From: Mycolicibacterium iranicum
Lineage (GTDB): Bacteria; Actinomycetota; Actinomycetes; Mycobacteriales; Mycobacteriaceae
Assembly (NCBI RefSeq): GCF_014190915.1
Contig: NZ_JACHVU010000008.1
Coordinates: forward strand, 62,001 to 126,000
Direction of reading: 5' to 3'
DNA length: 64,000 bases
Shown: one piece after another, positions 34,336 through 43,093 of the stretch
Layout of the letters: every line of letters begins with the position of its first letter
Numbering within the stretch: the stretch's first letter is position 1
The notes under the pieces: model-generated
Databases searched by the model: none
Seen by the model: only the letters and a program-made list of their open reading frames with translations
What the model was told of the DNA's origin: nothing
Position numbers and translations under genes: made by a program

Positions 34336-35751
34336 GTGGCCCGGACAAATTCGAAAGTACGTTCGCAGTATCGGTGTTCTGAGTGCCATCACGTCACGCC
34401 GAAATGGGTGGGCCGCTGCTCTGACTGCGGCACCTGGGGGACCGTCGACGAGGTGGCGCTGACCGCCATCGGCGGTACCGGAACCCGCCGCGCCGTGGCA
34501 CCCGCCTCCCCCGCGGTGCCGATCAGCTCGATCGACCCGGGCACCACCCGCCATTTCCACACGGGCATCAGCGAATTGGACCGCGTGCTCGGCGGCGGGG
34601 TCGTTCCCGGTTCGGTCACACTGCTCGCCGGCGACCCCGGGGTCGGCAAGTCGACGCTGCTGCTCGAGGTCGCCCACCGTTGGGCGTCCACAGGTCGCCG
34701 CGCGCTCTACCTGTCCGGCGAGGAGTCCGCGGGCCAGATCCGTCTGCGCGCCGAGCGGACGGGGTGCACCCACGACGAGGTGTTCCTGGCCGCCGAATCC
34801 GACCTGCAGACCGCGCTGGGCCACATCGACGCGGTGCAGCCGAGCCTCGTGGTGGTCGACTCGGTGCAGACGATGTCGACCACCGAGGCCGACGGGGTCA
34901 CCGGCGGCGTCACCCAGGTCCGCGCGGTCACCACCGCCCTGACGATGACCGCCAAGACGACGGGCGTGGCGATGCTGCTGGTCGGTCACGTCACCAAGGA
35001 CGGGGCGATCGCGGGGCCGCGCTCGCTGGAGCATCTCGTCGACGTGGTGTTGCACTTCGAAGGTGACCGGGCGTCGTCGCTGCGGATGGTGCGCGGTGTG
35101 AAGAACCGCTTCGGCGCCGCCGACGAGGTGGGCTGTTTCCTGTTGCACGACAACGGAATCGAGTGCGTGTCCGACCCGTCGGGATTGTTCCTCGACCAGC
35201 GGCCCAAGGCCGTCTCGGGGACCGCGGTGACAGTCACGCTCGACGGCAAACGACCGATGATCGGCGAGGTGCAGGCATTGATCGGCGCCTCGGCCAGCGG
35301 CAGCCCGCGGCGCGCGGTCAGCGGCATCGACTCCTCCCGCGCGGCGATGATCACCGCCGTGCTGGAGAAGCGCGCCCGCCTGCCCGTCGGCACGAACGAC
35401 ATCTACCTGTCCACGGTCGGCGGCATGCGGCTGACCGATTCGTCCTCGGATCTGGCCGTTGCGCTGGCCATCGCCTCGGCCTACACCGACCTGGCTCTGC
35501 CCACCACCGCGATCGCGATCGGCGAGGTGGGGCTCGCGGGCGATCTGCGGCGCGTCACCGGGATGGACAAGCGGCTCGCCGAGGCCGCCCGGCTGGGTTT
35601 CACGTGCGCGGTGGTGCCGTCGGGCGCCGTGACCGCGCCGCCGGGCCTGACGGTGCTGCAGGCCGACAACATCACCTCGGCGTTGCAGGTACTGCGGCGG
35701 ATCAGCCAGAATGACGCGAACCAGGGCAGCGCCGGGCACAGCTCCATGTAG
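34336..35751 (+). CDS. radA: RadA, DNA repair ATPase
   Basis: 471 aa. A C4 zinc finger (Cys14, Cys17, Cys28, Cys31), a RecA-like ATPase with Walker A GDPGVGKST and Walker B LVVVDSVQT, the RadA-specific KNRFG motif (VKNRFGAADEVG) and a C-terminal Lon-protease-like domain (NDIYLSTVGGMRLTDSSSDLAVALAIAS) are in the standard order. RadA helps branch migration in recombination repair. GTG start. disA follows, the usual radA-disA pair. Confidence 0.95.
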   Translation: MARTNSKVRSQYRCSECHHVTPKWVGRCSDCGTWGTVDEVALTAIGGTGTRRAVAPASPAVPISSIDPGTTRHFHTGISELDRVLGGGVVPGSVTLLAGDPGVGKSTLLLEVAHRWASTGRRALYLSGEESAGQIRLRAERTGCTHDEVFLAAESDLQTALGHIDAVQPSLVVVDSVQTMSTTEADGVTGGVTQVRAVTTALTMTAKTTGVAMLLVGHVTKDGAIAGPRSLEHLVDVVLHFEGDRASSLRMVRGVKNRFGAADEVGCFLLHDNGIECVSDPSGLFLDQRPKAVSGTAVTVTLDGKRPMIGEVQALIGASASGSPRRAVSGIDSSRAAMITAVLEKRARLPVGTNDIYLSTVGGMRLTDSSSDLAVALAIASAYTDLALPTTAIAIGEVGLAGDLRRVTGMDKRLAEAARLGFTCAVVPSGAVTAPPGLTVLQADNITSALQVLRRISQNDANQGSAGHSSM

Positions 35752-35784
35752 CCGGTCCCCGGAGAACGTGGAGAAGATGTGGCC

Positions 35785-36900
35785 GTGAAGTCGTCGACGG
35801 GCCGGACCGCGCGCACGGTCGTACCGATGACCCGACCGACGCTGCGGGAGACCATCGCACGCCTGGCACCCGGGACACCACTGCGCGACGGCCTGGAGCG
35901 CATCCTGCGCGGCCGCACGGGCGCACTGATCGTCATCGGCTACGACGACAGCGTCGAGGCGATCTGCGACGGCGGCTTCTCCCTGGACGTGCGCTACGCC
36001 CCGACCCGGCTGCGGGAACTGTCCAAGATGGACGGCGCCGTGGTGCTCTCCAGCGACGGGAGCCGCATCCTGCGGGCGAACGTCCAGCTGGTGCCCGATC
36101 CGTCGATCCCGACCGAGGAGTCCGGCACCCGGCACCGCTCGGCGGAGCGCGCCGCGATCCAGACCGGTTACCCGGTGATCTCGGTCAGCCACTCGATGAG
36201 CATCGTGACGGTGTACGTCGCCGGGGAGCGGCACGTCGTCCCGGAGTCGGCCACCATCCTGTCGCGGGCCAACCAGACGATCGACACCCTGGAGCGCTAC
36301 AAGACGCGCCTCGACGAGGTCAGCAGGCAGCTCTCCACCGCCGAGATCGAGGATTTCGTGACCCTGCGCGACGTGATGACGGTCGTGCAGCGCCTCGAGA
36401 TGGTCCGCCGCATCAGCCTCGAGATCGACTCCGACGTCGTCGAACTCGGCACCGACGGACGTCAGCTCAAGCTCCAGCTCGACGAGCTCGTCGGCGACAA
36501 CGAGACCGACCGCGAGCTCATCGTGCGTGACTACCACGCCAACCCGGACCCGCCGACGTCGGCGCAGGTGACAGCGACCCTGGAGGAACTCGACGGCCTC
36601 TCAGACGGGGAGCTGCTCGACTTCACTACCCTGGCAAGGGTTTTCGGCTACCCCTCCACCGCCGAAGCACAGGACTCGGCCATGAGCTCACGGGGATACC
36701 GTGCGATGGCAGGCATTCCGCGGCTGCAGTTCGCCCACGTCGACCTGCTGGTGCGTAATTTCGGCTCGCTGCAGGGGCTGCTGGCCGCGAGCGCCAGCGA
36801 TCTGCAGTCGGTCGAAGGGATCGGCTCGATGTGGGCCCGCCACATCCGGGAGGGCCTGTCGCAGCTCGCCGAGTCGACGATCGCCGACCGGCTCGCCTGA
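35785..36900 (+). CDS. disA: DisA, diadenylate cyclase and DNA-scanning protein
   Basis: About 371 aa. The N-terminal DAC domain has the catalytic KMDGAVVLSSD and GTRHRSAER motifs for c-di-AMP synthesis; a helical spine follows, and the C-terminal helix-hairpin-helix domain (LQSVEGIGSMWARHIREG) binds branched DNA. The GTG at 35785 has GGAGAA about 9 bp upstream; the GTG at 35779 is too close to it, and an ATG at 35827 would match the shorter M. tuberculosis start. 33 bp after radA. Confidence 0.94.
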   Translation: MKSSTGRTARTVVPMTRPTLRETIARLAPGTPLRDGLERILRGRTGALIVIGYDDSVEAICDGGFSLDVRYAPTRLRELSKMDGAVVLSSDGSRILRANVQLVPDPSIPTEESGTRHRSAERAAIQTGYPVISVSHSMSIVTVYVAGERHVVPESATILSRANQTIDTLERYKTRLDEVSRQLSTAEIEDFVTLRDVMTVVQRLEMVRRISLEIDSDVVELGTDGRQLKLQLDELVGDNETDRELIVRDYHANPDPPTSAQVTATLEELDGLSDGELLDFTTLARVFGYPSTAEAQDSAMSSRGYRAMAGIPRLQFAHVDLLVRNFGSLQGLLAASASDLQSVEGIGSMWARHIREGLSQLAESTIADRLA

Positions 36901-36902
36901 CG

Positions 36903-37709
36903 TCAGCCCACGGGCGCGGGTGCCGGCACCGGCCCCGGCGGCGGTCCCACCCCGGCGCCCGGCGGAACCGGCGCGGGCTGGGCGAGGATGAACGGCACCG
37001 GCGCGGAGCGCAGGTTGCCGAGCTGGACCACGAGGTTGTAGGTGCCCGGCCCGATCGGCTGCCGCGGCAGCGGACAGTTCGGGGCCGATCCCATTCCGGT
37101 CCAGGTCACCTCCGTGGTGACCTGCTCGCCGGGCTGGAACGTCTTGATCAGCGTCTCGTTCGACGGGGCGCAGTCCAGGTTCGACCACAGGCGCTGGTTG
37201 TCCAGGGTGTAGACGTAGGCGGCCAGGACCGCGGCGCCGACATCGCGCTGGCACGCGACGAGCCCGATGTTGGTGACGACCATCGTGAACTTCGGCTGGT
37301 CACCGACGATGAACTGCGGTTGGTTGGTGATGCCCTTGACCGCGAGGGTCGAATCCGGGCAGTCGTCGCCCTCCCTGAGGATCGGCGGCGGGACCACGGC
37401 GGCTGTCGGCGTCGCCGTGGGCGGCGGCGCCTGCTGGGCAGGCGGCTGGATCGGCGACTTGATGTCGGGGTTCTCCCCGGGCAGCGGCGTCGGGGCGGCG
37501 GCCTGGCCCGCGGGCGCCGGGGATTCGTTCGCCGTGGGCTGCTCGGTACTTCTGGTGTTCAGCACGACCACCGTCACGATTGCGGCGACGATGCCGATGA
37601 CCAGCACCGCGACGCCGAGCGCGAGCGCCCTGCGTCGCCAGTAAATTTGCCTGGGCAGCGGCCCATGCGGTTCCAGATCCAGCACGACATCACGGTAAGG
37701 GCAGGTCAC
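36903..37709 (-). CDS. Single-pass membrane protein (Rv3587c-like)
   Basis: 268 aa. A short cytoplasmic segment, one membrane helix (about 27-50, ALALGVAVLVIGIVAAIVTV), a Pro/Ala/Thr-rich linker (about 55-110) and an extracytoplasmic beta-domain with four cysteines (DDCPDST, VACQRD, LDCAPS, PNCPLP) likely forming two disulfides. Proline-rich C-terminal tail. Conserved among mycobacteria next to disA and canB; function unknown. GTG start. Confidence 0.78.
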   Translation of the reverse strand: MTCPYRDVVLDLEPHGPLPRQIYWRRRALALGVAVLVIGIVAAIVTVVVLNTRSTEQPTANESPAPAGQAAAPTPLPGENPDIKSPIQPPAQQAPPPTATPTAAVVPPPILREGDDCPDSTLAVKGITNQPQFIVGDQPKFTMVVTNIGLVACQRDVGAAVLAAYVYTLDNQRLWSNLDCAPSNETLIKTFQPGEQVTTEVTWTGMGSAPNCPLPRQPIGPGTYNLVVQLGNLRSAPVPFILAQPAPVPPGAGVGPPPGPVPAPAPVG

Positions 37710-37741
37710 GCCGCCCTGTTCGAGGTTGCCCGGCGTGTCGC

Positions 37742-38362
37742 CTAGCTTTCGCCGATGTCACCGATATGGTCGCGCAGCACGACCTGGCCGTCGGACAGGT
37801 GGTAAGTCAGCCCGACGATCGCCAGCCGGTTCTCGCGCACCGCATCGGCGATGGCCGCGGAGCGTTCCAGCAACTGCTTGCCGGTCTCGGTGACGTGCCT
37901 GGCCTCGAACTCGTCGACACGCGACAGGCCGTCGCGGCGCCCGAGCAGGATCGACGGCGTCACGCGCTCGACCACGTCACGGATGTAGCCGGGGGGCACC
38001 GCGCCGTCGTCGAGGGCCGACAGCGTGGCACCCACGGCGCCGCAGCTGTCGTGGCCGAGCACGACGATCAGCGGGACGTTGAGGATCTGCACCGCGTACT
38101 CGATCGACCCCAGCACGGCGCTGTCGATCACGTGCCCGGCGGTGCGGATGACGAACATGTCGCCGAGACCCTGGTCGAAGATGATCTCGGCGGCGACGCG
38201 GCTGTCGGAGCAACCGAACACGATCGCCGTCGGCTTCTGCGCGGCGGCGAGGCTGGCCCGATGTTCGATGCTCTGGCTGGGGTGCAGCGCCTGCCCGGCG
38301 ACGAAGCGCTCGTTACCCTCCTTGAGTGCTTTCCACGCGGTCAACGGATTGGTGTTCGGCAT
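37742..38362 (-). CDS. canB: Beta-class carbonic anhydrase
   Basis: 206 aa. Zinc ligands Cys and dyad Asp-Arg in FGCSDSRVAA, and His and Cys in LGHDSCGAVGA, mark a beta-carbonic anhydrase interconverting CO2 and bicarbonate. The ATG at 38362 (MPNTNPLTAWK) matches the M. tuberculosis CanB start; a GTG-free ATG at 38371 would add three residues. It is divergent from mutY and their start regions touch. Confidence 0.92.
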   Translation of the reverse strand: MPNTNPLTAWKALKEGNERFVAGQALHPSQSIEHRASLAAAQKPTAIVFGCSDSRVAAEIIFDQGLGDMFVIRTAGHVIDSAVLGSIEYAVQILNVPLIVVLGHDSCGAVGATLSALDDGAVPPGYIRDVVERVTPSILLGRRDGLSRVDEFEARHVTETGKQLLERSAAIADAVRENRLAIVGLTYHLSDGQVVLRDHIGDIGES

Positions 38363-38390
38363 GGCCGTCATTGTGCACCAGCAGCTCGGC

Positions 38391-39260
38391 ATGATCGATC
38401 CGAGGGAGCTCAACGCGTGGTATGACCGCGCCCAGCGGGACCTGCCGTGGCGCAGGCCCGGTGTCTCGGCGTGGCAGATCCTGGTCAGCGAGTTCATGCT
38501 CCAGCAGACACCCGTCGCCCGCGTGGAGCCGATCTGGCTGGCGTGGATCGCGCGCTGGCCGACCCCGTCGGCGACCGCGGCCGCCGGCGCCGCCGAGGTG
38601 CTCCGTGCATGGGGCAAACTCGGCTATCCGAGGCGGGCCAAGCGCCTGCACGAGTGCGCCTCGGTGATCGCGGCCGAGCACGGCGACGTCGTGCCCGACG
38701 ACGTCGACACCCTGCTGTCCCTGCCCGGGATCGGGACCTACACCGCACGGGCCATCGCGTGCTTCGCCTACGGCCAGCGGGTGCCCGTCGTCGACACCAA
38801 CGTGCGGCGGGTGGTCGCGCGCGCCGTGCACGGACTGCACGACGCCGGGTCGCCGTCGGCCCGGGATCTCGGTGACGTCGCAGCGCTGCTGCCCGACGGT
38901 GACACCGCGCCGAAGTTCTCGATCGCGCTGATGGAGCTCGGGGCCACGGTGTGCACGGCGCGCAACCCGCGCTGCGGGCTGTGCCCACTGGGACACTGCG
39001 AGTGGCGCCGTCGCGGATACCCCGCGGGCACCGGGCCCGCCAAGCGGGCGCAGCGCTACGCCGGCACGGACCGCCAGGTGCGCGGACGTCTGCTGGATGT
39101 GTTGCGGGCCAACGCTTCTCCGGTCACCAGGGCCGAGCTCGACCTCGCGTGGACGACCGACACCGCCCAGCGGGACCGGGCTCTGGACTCGCTACTGGTC
39201 GACGGTCTGGTCGAGCAGACCGTCGACGGCAGGTTCGCGCTGTGCGGCGAAGGCGACTGA
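38391..39260 (+). CDS. mutY: MutY, adenine DNA glycosylase
   Basis: 289 aa. Removes adenine opposite 8-oxoguanine. Catalytic Glu in SEFMLQQTPV, helix-hairpin-helix LPGIGTYTARAIA, catalytic Asp in VPVVDTNVRRV and the [4Fe-4S] cysteines in VCTARNPRCGLCPLGHCEW are present. The C-terminal 8-oxoG-recognition domain is short. ATG at 38391; an in-frame ATG at 38361 would add ten residues and overlap the canB start codon as CATG. Confidence 0.93.
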   Translation: MIDPRELNAWYDRAQRDLPWRRPGVSAWQILVSEFMLQQTPVARVEPIWLAWIARWPTPSATAAAGAAEVLRAWGKLGYPRRAKRLHECASVIAAEHGDVVPDDVDTLLSLPGIGTYTARAIACFAYGQRVPVVDTNVRRVVARAVHGLHDAGSPSARDLGDVAALLPDGDTAPKFSIALMELGATVCTARNPRCGLCPLGHCEWRRRGYPAGTGPAKRAQRYAGTDRQVRGRLLDVLRANASPVTRAELDLAWTTDTAQRDRALDSLLVDGLVEQTVDGRFALCGEGD

Positions 39261-39272
39261 GCGTCTCGTCGG

Positions 39273-40247
39273 TCAGGCGATGCCGGCGACCTCGGGCTCG
39301 GAGGAGTTGAAGCGGCGCCGGTAGTCCGACGGCGTCACGCCGATGATGCGCCGGAAGTGGTGGCGCAGCAGCGTCGCGGTGCCGAAGCCGGACTGCTCGG
39401 CGATGCGGTCGATGTCGAGGTTGGTCTCTTCGAGCATGCGGCGCGCGAACAGCACACGCTGATCGGTCACCCACTGCATCGGCGTGCGGCCGGTCTCCTC
39501 GACGAATCTGCGCGCGAAGGTGCGCCCCGACATGTGCGCGCGGCGCGCCAGGGTCGTCACAGTGTGGGGCTTGTCGAGATTGGCCAGGATCCAGTCGAGG
39601 TGCGGCGCGAAGCGCTCCGAACACTTCACCGGGATCGGCTGGTCGATGTACTGGCGCTGCCCGCCGTCGCGCTGCGGCGGCACCACCATCCGGCGGGCGA
39701 TCGTGTTCGTCACCTCGCTGCCCATCTCGCGGCGCACCAGGTGCAGGCATGCGTCGATGCCGGCCGCGGTTCCCGCGCTGGTGATCAGATTGTCGTCGTC
39801 GACGAACAGCACGTTGCGGTCGACCTTCGCCGTCGGGTACAGACGGGCCAGTTCGTCGGCGTGCATCCAGTGCGTGGTGCACGGGCGGCCGTCGAGCAGC
39901 CCGGCCGCGCCGGCGACGAACGCCCCCGAGCAGACCGTCAGGATGATCGACCCCGACTCGGCGGCGCGCCGTATCGCGTCGAGCGCCTCGGGCAGGTACT
40001 CCGAACCGCCGATCGCCGGGATGGCGACCAGGTCGGCGCCGATCAGGTCGTCGAGCCCGTGGTCGGGGATGATCGTCGCGCCGACGGAGGTGCGCAGCGG
40101 CTTGCCCGCCTCGGGCCCGCAGACCTTGAAGTCGAAGTTCGGGACCCCGTCTGCGGCGCGGTCGATGCCGAAGACCTCGCAGATCACGCCGAACTCGAAC
40201 ACCGCGAGGTTGTCCAGCACGAGCACCGATACGCTTCTCAACGCCAT
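39273..40247 (-). CDS. GlxA-type AraC regulator with DJ-1/PfpI domain
   Basis: 324 aa. The N-terminal DJ-1/PfpI-like domain (about 1-180, with the Cys of ILTVCSGAFVAGAAG) is fused to an AraC DNA-binding domain (about 215-320: TVTTLARRAHMSGRTFARRF, then IDRIAEQSGFGTATLLRHHF). Such proteins usually sense small nitrogenous or aldehyde-related ligands; target genes are unknown. Nested dyad symmetry lies just upstream, shared with the divergent small membrane protein gene. Confidence 0.86.
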   Translation of the reverse strand: MALRSVSVLVLDNLAVFEFGVICEVFGIDRAADGVPNFDFKVCGPEAGKPLRTSVGATIIPDHGLDDLIGADLVAIPAIGGSEYLPEALDAIRRAAESGSIILTVCSGAFVAGAAGLLDGRPCTTHWMHADELARLYPTAKVDRNVLFVDDDNLITSAGTAAGIDACLHLVRREMGSEVTNTIARRMVVPPQRDGGQRQYIDQPIPVKCSERFAPHLDWILANLDKPHTVTTLARRAHMSGRTFARRFVEETGRTPMQWVTDQRVLFARRMLEETNLDIDRIAEQSGFGTATLLRHHFRRIIGVTPSDYRRRFNSSEPEVAGIA

Positions 40248-40281
40248 GGCAGCATCTTATCGACAGCTGTCGCTTCTGCCA
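40247..40281. promoter_or_regulatory. Nested dyad upstream of the AraC-type gene
   Basis: A perfect 12-bp palindrome CGACAGCTGTCG (40261-40272) lies inside outer arms TGGCAG (40247-40252) and CTGCCA (40276-40281). It covers the divergent promoter region between the GlxA-type regulator and the small membrane protein; probable regulator binding site, inferred from symmetry and position. Confidence 0.45.
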
Positions 40282-40319
40282 CTGTTGGCGGGATATTTCT
40301 CAGACGCAGCATTACTGCC

Positions 40320-40571
40320 ATGAGTACCGCATTGGCCTTCCTGATCCTGATCGCCCCGTTCGCCCTTGCCGCGCTCCTGAGCTGGGCCGCACACCGTTCC
40401 GGCGTCCTGCGCGTGCACCTCGACCAGTTCCGCTGGTCGGCTCCGATGACCGGCAGACTGTTCGACGACCGCGACTCCTACCGAGTGCAACACGACGTGG
40501 ACGCCATCCGCACGCGATTCGAGGAGCAGCCGAGCTGGCCCGTCTCAAGCGCCTCGGGTGAACGTCGATAG
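40320..40571 (+). CDS. Small membrane protein of unknown function
   Basis: 83 aa with one N-terminal hydrophobic helix (LAFLILIAPFALAALLSWAA) followed by a charged cytosolic tail including FDDRDSYRVQHDVDAIRTRFEE. I do not recognise the family. ATG at 40320 without an obvious Shine-Dalgarno. Divergent from the GlxA-type regulator; its last 27 bp overlap the convergent hydrolase gene. Confidence 0.6.
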   Translation: MSTALAFLILIAPFALAALLSWAAHRSGVLRVHLDQFRWSAPMTGRLFDDRDSYRVQHDVDAIRTRFEEQPSWPVSSASGERR

Positions 40572-41315
40572 AAACGCCTCGACCGCGTCCCGATATTTCC
40601 CCGGGGCGTCGTCGTGCAGCAGATGACCCGCCCCGGGCACGTGCAGATACGTCGCCGCGCGCGCCGTATCGGCCATCCGGCGCATCTGGCCCGGCGGGGT
40701 CACGCCGACACCGGCCTCCAGCAGCAGGGTGGGCACCGCCACCGCCTCCCACTGCGCCCAGTAGTCCCTGGTCCCCCACTGCGCAGCGATCTCGATCCAC
40801 TTCGCGGGGTGCCCGTGCAGACGCCACCCGGTCGGGATCCGATCGAACGCCTCCAGGAAATACTGGCCGGCGATCGGACCGAACTCCGCGAAGACCTGGT
40901 CGGCGCTGGTGAACTCGACCGGCAGCGCGTGCACCCACGGCTCCCACGGCCCAGTGGTGCGGCCCCGGAAGTCGGGGGCCATGTCCTCGACGACGACCGC
41001 GGCCACCAGCTCCGGGCGGGCCGCCGCCAGACACCACGAGTGCAGCGCGCCCATCGAGTGCCCGACCATGATCGCCGGCTCGCCCAGCGTTTCGACGGCC
41101 TCGCCGAGGTCGGCGACGAAGCGTTCCGTGGAGACCGGATGCGGGTCGGCGACCTCCCGTCCGCGGTGCCACGGCGCGTCGTAGGTGAACACGCGTCCCA
41201 GCCGGGACAGCCACGGAACCTGTCGCGGCCAGGTGGTGCCGCGGCCCATCAGGCCGTGCACCAGAACCAGCGGGCGGCCCGCGCCGCCGCGCTGGGTCAG
41301 CAGGTCAGTGGGCAT
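40545..41315 (-). CDS. Alpha/beta hydrolase (Rv3591c-like)
   Basis: 256 aa. HGLMGRGTTW oxyanion region, nucleophile elbow GHSMGALHS, a later acid near LLLEAGVGV and catalytic His in PGAGHLLHDD. No signal peptide. ATG at 41315 chosen; a GTG three codons upstream is possible. Divergent from mhuD with about 24 bp between starts, the arrangement of Rv3591c-Rv3592. Substrate unknown. Confidence 0.83.
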   Translation of the reverse strand: MPTDLLTQRGGAGRPLVLVHGLMGRGTTWPRQVPWLSRLGRVFTYDAPWHRGREVADPHPVSTERFVADLGEAVETLGEPAIMVGHSMGALHSWCLAAARPELVAAVVVEDMAPDFRGRTTGPWEPWVHALPVEFTSADQVFAEFGPIAGQYFLEAFDRIPTGWRLHGHPAKWIEIAAQWGTRDYWAQWEAVAVPTLLLEAGVGVTPPGQMRRMADTARAATYLHVPGAGHLLHDDAPGKYRDAVEAFLSTFTRGA

Positions 41316-41339
41316 TGCAGGCACGGTAACCTGAGCGCC

Positions 41340-41669
41340 ATGTCCACCAACAACCCAGTGGTGAAGATCAACGCCATCGAGGTTCCGCCCGACGCCGGTC
41401 CGGAGCTGGAGAAGCGGTTCGCGCATCGCGCGCACGCGGTCGACAACCAGCCGGGCTTCCTCGGCTTCCAGCTGCTTCGCCCCGTCAAGGGCGAGGACCG
41501 CTACTTCGTCGTCACCCAGTGGGAGTCCGAGGAGGCGTTCCAGGCCTGGGCGAACGGACCCGCCATCGAAGCGCACGCCGGCGAACGCAAGAACCCCGTC
41601 GCCAAAGGCGCATCGCTTCTCGAATTCGAAGTCGTACTCGACGTTGCGGGGACTGACAGCCAGGCGTGA
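41340..41669 (+). CDS. mhuD: MhuD, haem-degrading monooxygenase
   Basis: 109 aa IsdG/MhuD-family ferredoxin-like protein that opens haem to mycobilin and releases iron. The functional residues, by alignment to M. tuberculosis MhuD, are Asn11 (KINAIEV), Trp70 (AWANG) and His79 (EAHAGER). The start is ATG 41340, giving four extra residues (STNN). lpqF overlaps the 3' end by 26 bp. Confidence 0.92.
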   Translation: MSTNNPVVKINAIEVPPDAGPELEKRFAHRAHAVDNQPGFLGFQLLRPVKGEDRYFVVTQWESEEAFQAWANGPAIEAHAGERKNPVAKGASLLEFEVVLDVAGTDSQA

Positions 41670-43005
41670 GGCGGCCGGGGCCCGGCGCCCAGCGGCAACC
41701 CTCGCGGTCTCGCTGCTGTCCGTCGTCGCCCTGGCCAGCGGGTGTGCCGCCACACGTCCAGCACCCGCTGACGCCGCTTACGGCGTGCCGATCCAGATCA
41801 ACACACCGCAGGGTCTGCGGGCCAAACAGACCATGGACATGCTCAACAGCGACTGGCCGATCGGTGAGGTCGGCGTGCGCACGCTGGCGGCTCCCGAACT
41901 CGTCGAACACGTCGGCGTGACACTCGACCGGATCTGGTGGGACAGGCCGTTCACGGTCACCGACGTCGAGGTCGGCGCGGGCTACGCGACCCTCGACGTG
42001 CTGACGTCCTACGGGGTCGCCCAGACCATCCACCTGCGCACCGACGAGGCCGGCATGGTCGACCGGTTCACCGTCGACCTCGTCCCGCCGGAGATCGACC
42101 AGTGGTCCGACATCGACGAGCAGATCACCAAGACCGGCGCGCGCTACTCCTACCAGGTGGCCAAGGTCGACGACGGCAAGTGCGTGAAGGTCGCGGGCTC
42201 CAACACCGAGATGTCGCTGCCGCTGGCCTCCATCTTCAAGCTGTACGTCCTGCTCGCGGTCGCCGACGCCGTCAAGGCCGGCACGCTGGAGTGGACCGAC
42301 ACCCTGTTGATCACCGAGGAAGCCAAAGCCGTCGGCTCCTCCGGGTTCGACGAACTCGATCCCGGGTCCACGATCAGCGTCCGCGACGCCGCGCAGCAGA
42401 TGATCTCGGCCAGCGACAACATGGCCACGGACCTGCTCATCGAGCGGCTGGGGCCGGGCGCCATCGAACGGGCGCTGGTCGAGGCCGGGCACCACGATCC
42501 GGCGAGCATGACGCCGTTCCCGACGATGCACGAACTGTTCTCGGTCGGCTGGGGCACACCGGACCTGCGCGAGCAGTGGAAGCAGGCCTCGCCGCAGGGC
42601 CGGGCACAACTGCTGCAGCAGACGAACTCGCGGCCCTACGAGCCGGATCCGAAGAAGACGCACATGCCGGCCTCGGACATCGGCGCGGAGTGGTACGGCA
42701 GTGCCGCCGACATCTGCCGGCTGCACGCGGCGCTGCAGAAGGGCGCGGTCGGCGAGGCGGCGCCGGTCAAGGACATCCTGTCGGCGGTGCCGGGTATCGA
42801 TCTCGATCGCACCGAGTGGCCCTACATCGGCGCCAAGGCGGGCAACCTGCCCGGCGACCTGACGTTCAGCTGGTACGCCGTGGACAGGTCCGGTCAGCCG
42901 TGGGTGGTGAGTCTGCAGTCCAACTGGCCGGAGTTCCGCAGCCAGACCGCTGCGGCGTGGCTCATGTCGATCGCGAGGCAGACCTTCGACCTGGTCCCGA
43001 ACTAG
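41644..43005 (+). CDS. lpqF: LpqF-like beta-lactamase-related lipoprotein
   Basis: 453 aa. Lipobox ALASGC (Cys34) after an Arg-rich n-region. The N-terminal half (about 45-165) is an alpha/beta domain; the C-terminal half is class A beta-lactamase-like with Ser196-Ile-Phe-Lys199 (SxxK) and SDN in SASDNMATDLL. LpqF in mycobacteria is essential-associated and linked to growth and lipoglycan phenotypes rather than drug resistance. The only suitable start is TTG at 41644, inside mhuD, so translation is likely coupled to it. Confidence 0.83.
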   Translation: MRGLTARREAAGARRPAATLAVSLLSVVALASGCAATRPAPADAAYGVPIQINTPQGLRAKQTMDMLNSDWPIGEVGVRTLAAPELVEHVGVTLDRIWWDRPFTVTDVEVGAGYATLDVLTSYGVAQTIHLRTDEAGMVDRFTVDLVPPEIDQWSDIDEQITKTGARYSYQVAKVDDGKCVKVAGSNTEMSLPLASIFKLYVLLAVADAVKAGTLEWTDTLLITEEAKAVGSSGFDELDPGSTISVRDAAQQMISASDNMATDLLIERLGPGAIERALVEAGHHDPASMTPFPTMHELFSVGWGTPDLREQWKQASPQGRAQLLQQTNSRPYEPDPKKTHMPASDIGAEWYGSAADICRLHAALQKGAVGEAAPVKDILSAVPGIDLDRTEWPYIGAKAGNLPGDLTFSWYAVDRSGQPWVVSLQSNWPEFRSQTAAAWLMSIARQTFDLVPN

Positions 43006-43007
43006 GG

Positions 43008-43093
43008 ATTCGACCGCCTCATCTATGCGCGGTTCGACCGCCTCATCTATGCGCGGTTCGACCGCCTCATCTATGCGCGGTTCGACCGCAGTG
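43008..43093. repeat. 24-bp tandem repeat, about 3.6 copies
   Basis: Three head-to-tail copies plus a partial fourth of a 24-bp unit that begins GTTCGACCGCC and ends CTATGCGCG. The final partial copy lies in the 3' end of the histidine phosphatase gene. Read leftward, each unit repeats the phosphatase ending RSNRA plus TAG, followed at once by ATG. Confidence 0.9.

Noticed and set aside
34246..36537. 763-codon leftward open frame antisense to radA and disA
   Set aside because: Both sense genes are complete with catalytic motifs; the antisense frame has low-information composition and no motif.
43008..43093. Possible CRISPR array
   Set aside because: Units are directly adjacent with no spacers and no cas genes nearby; it is a simple tandem repeat.
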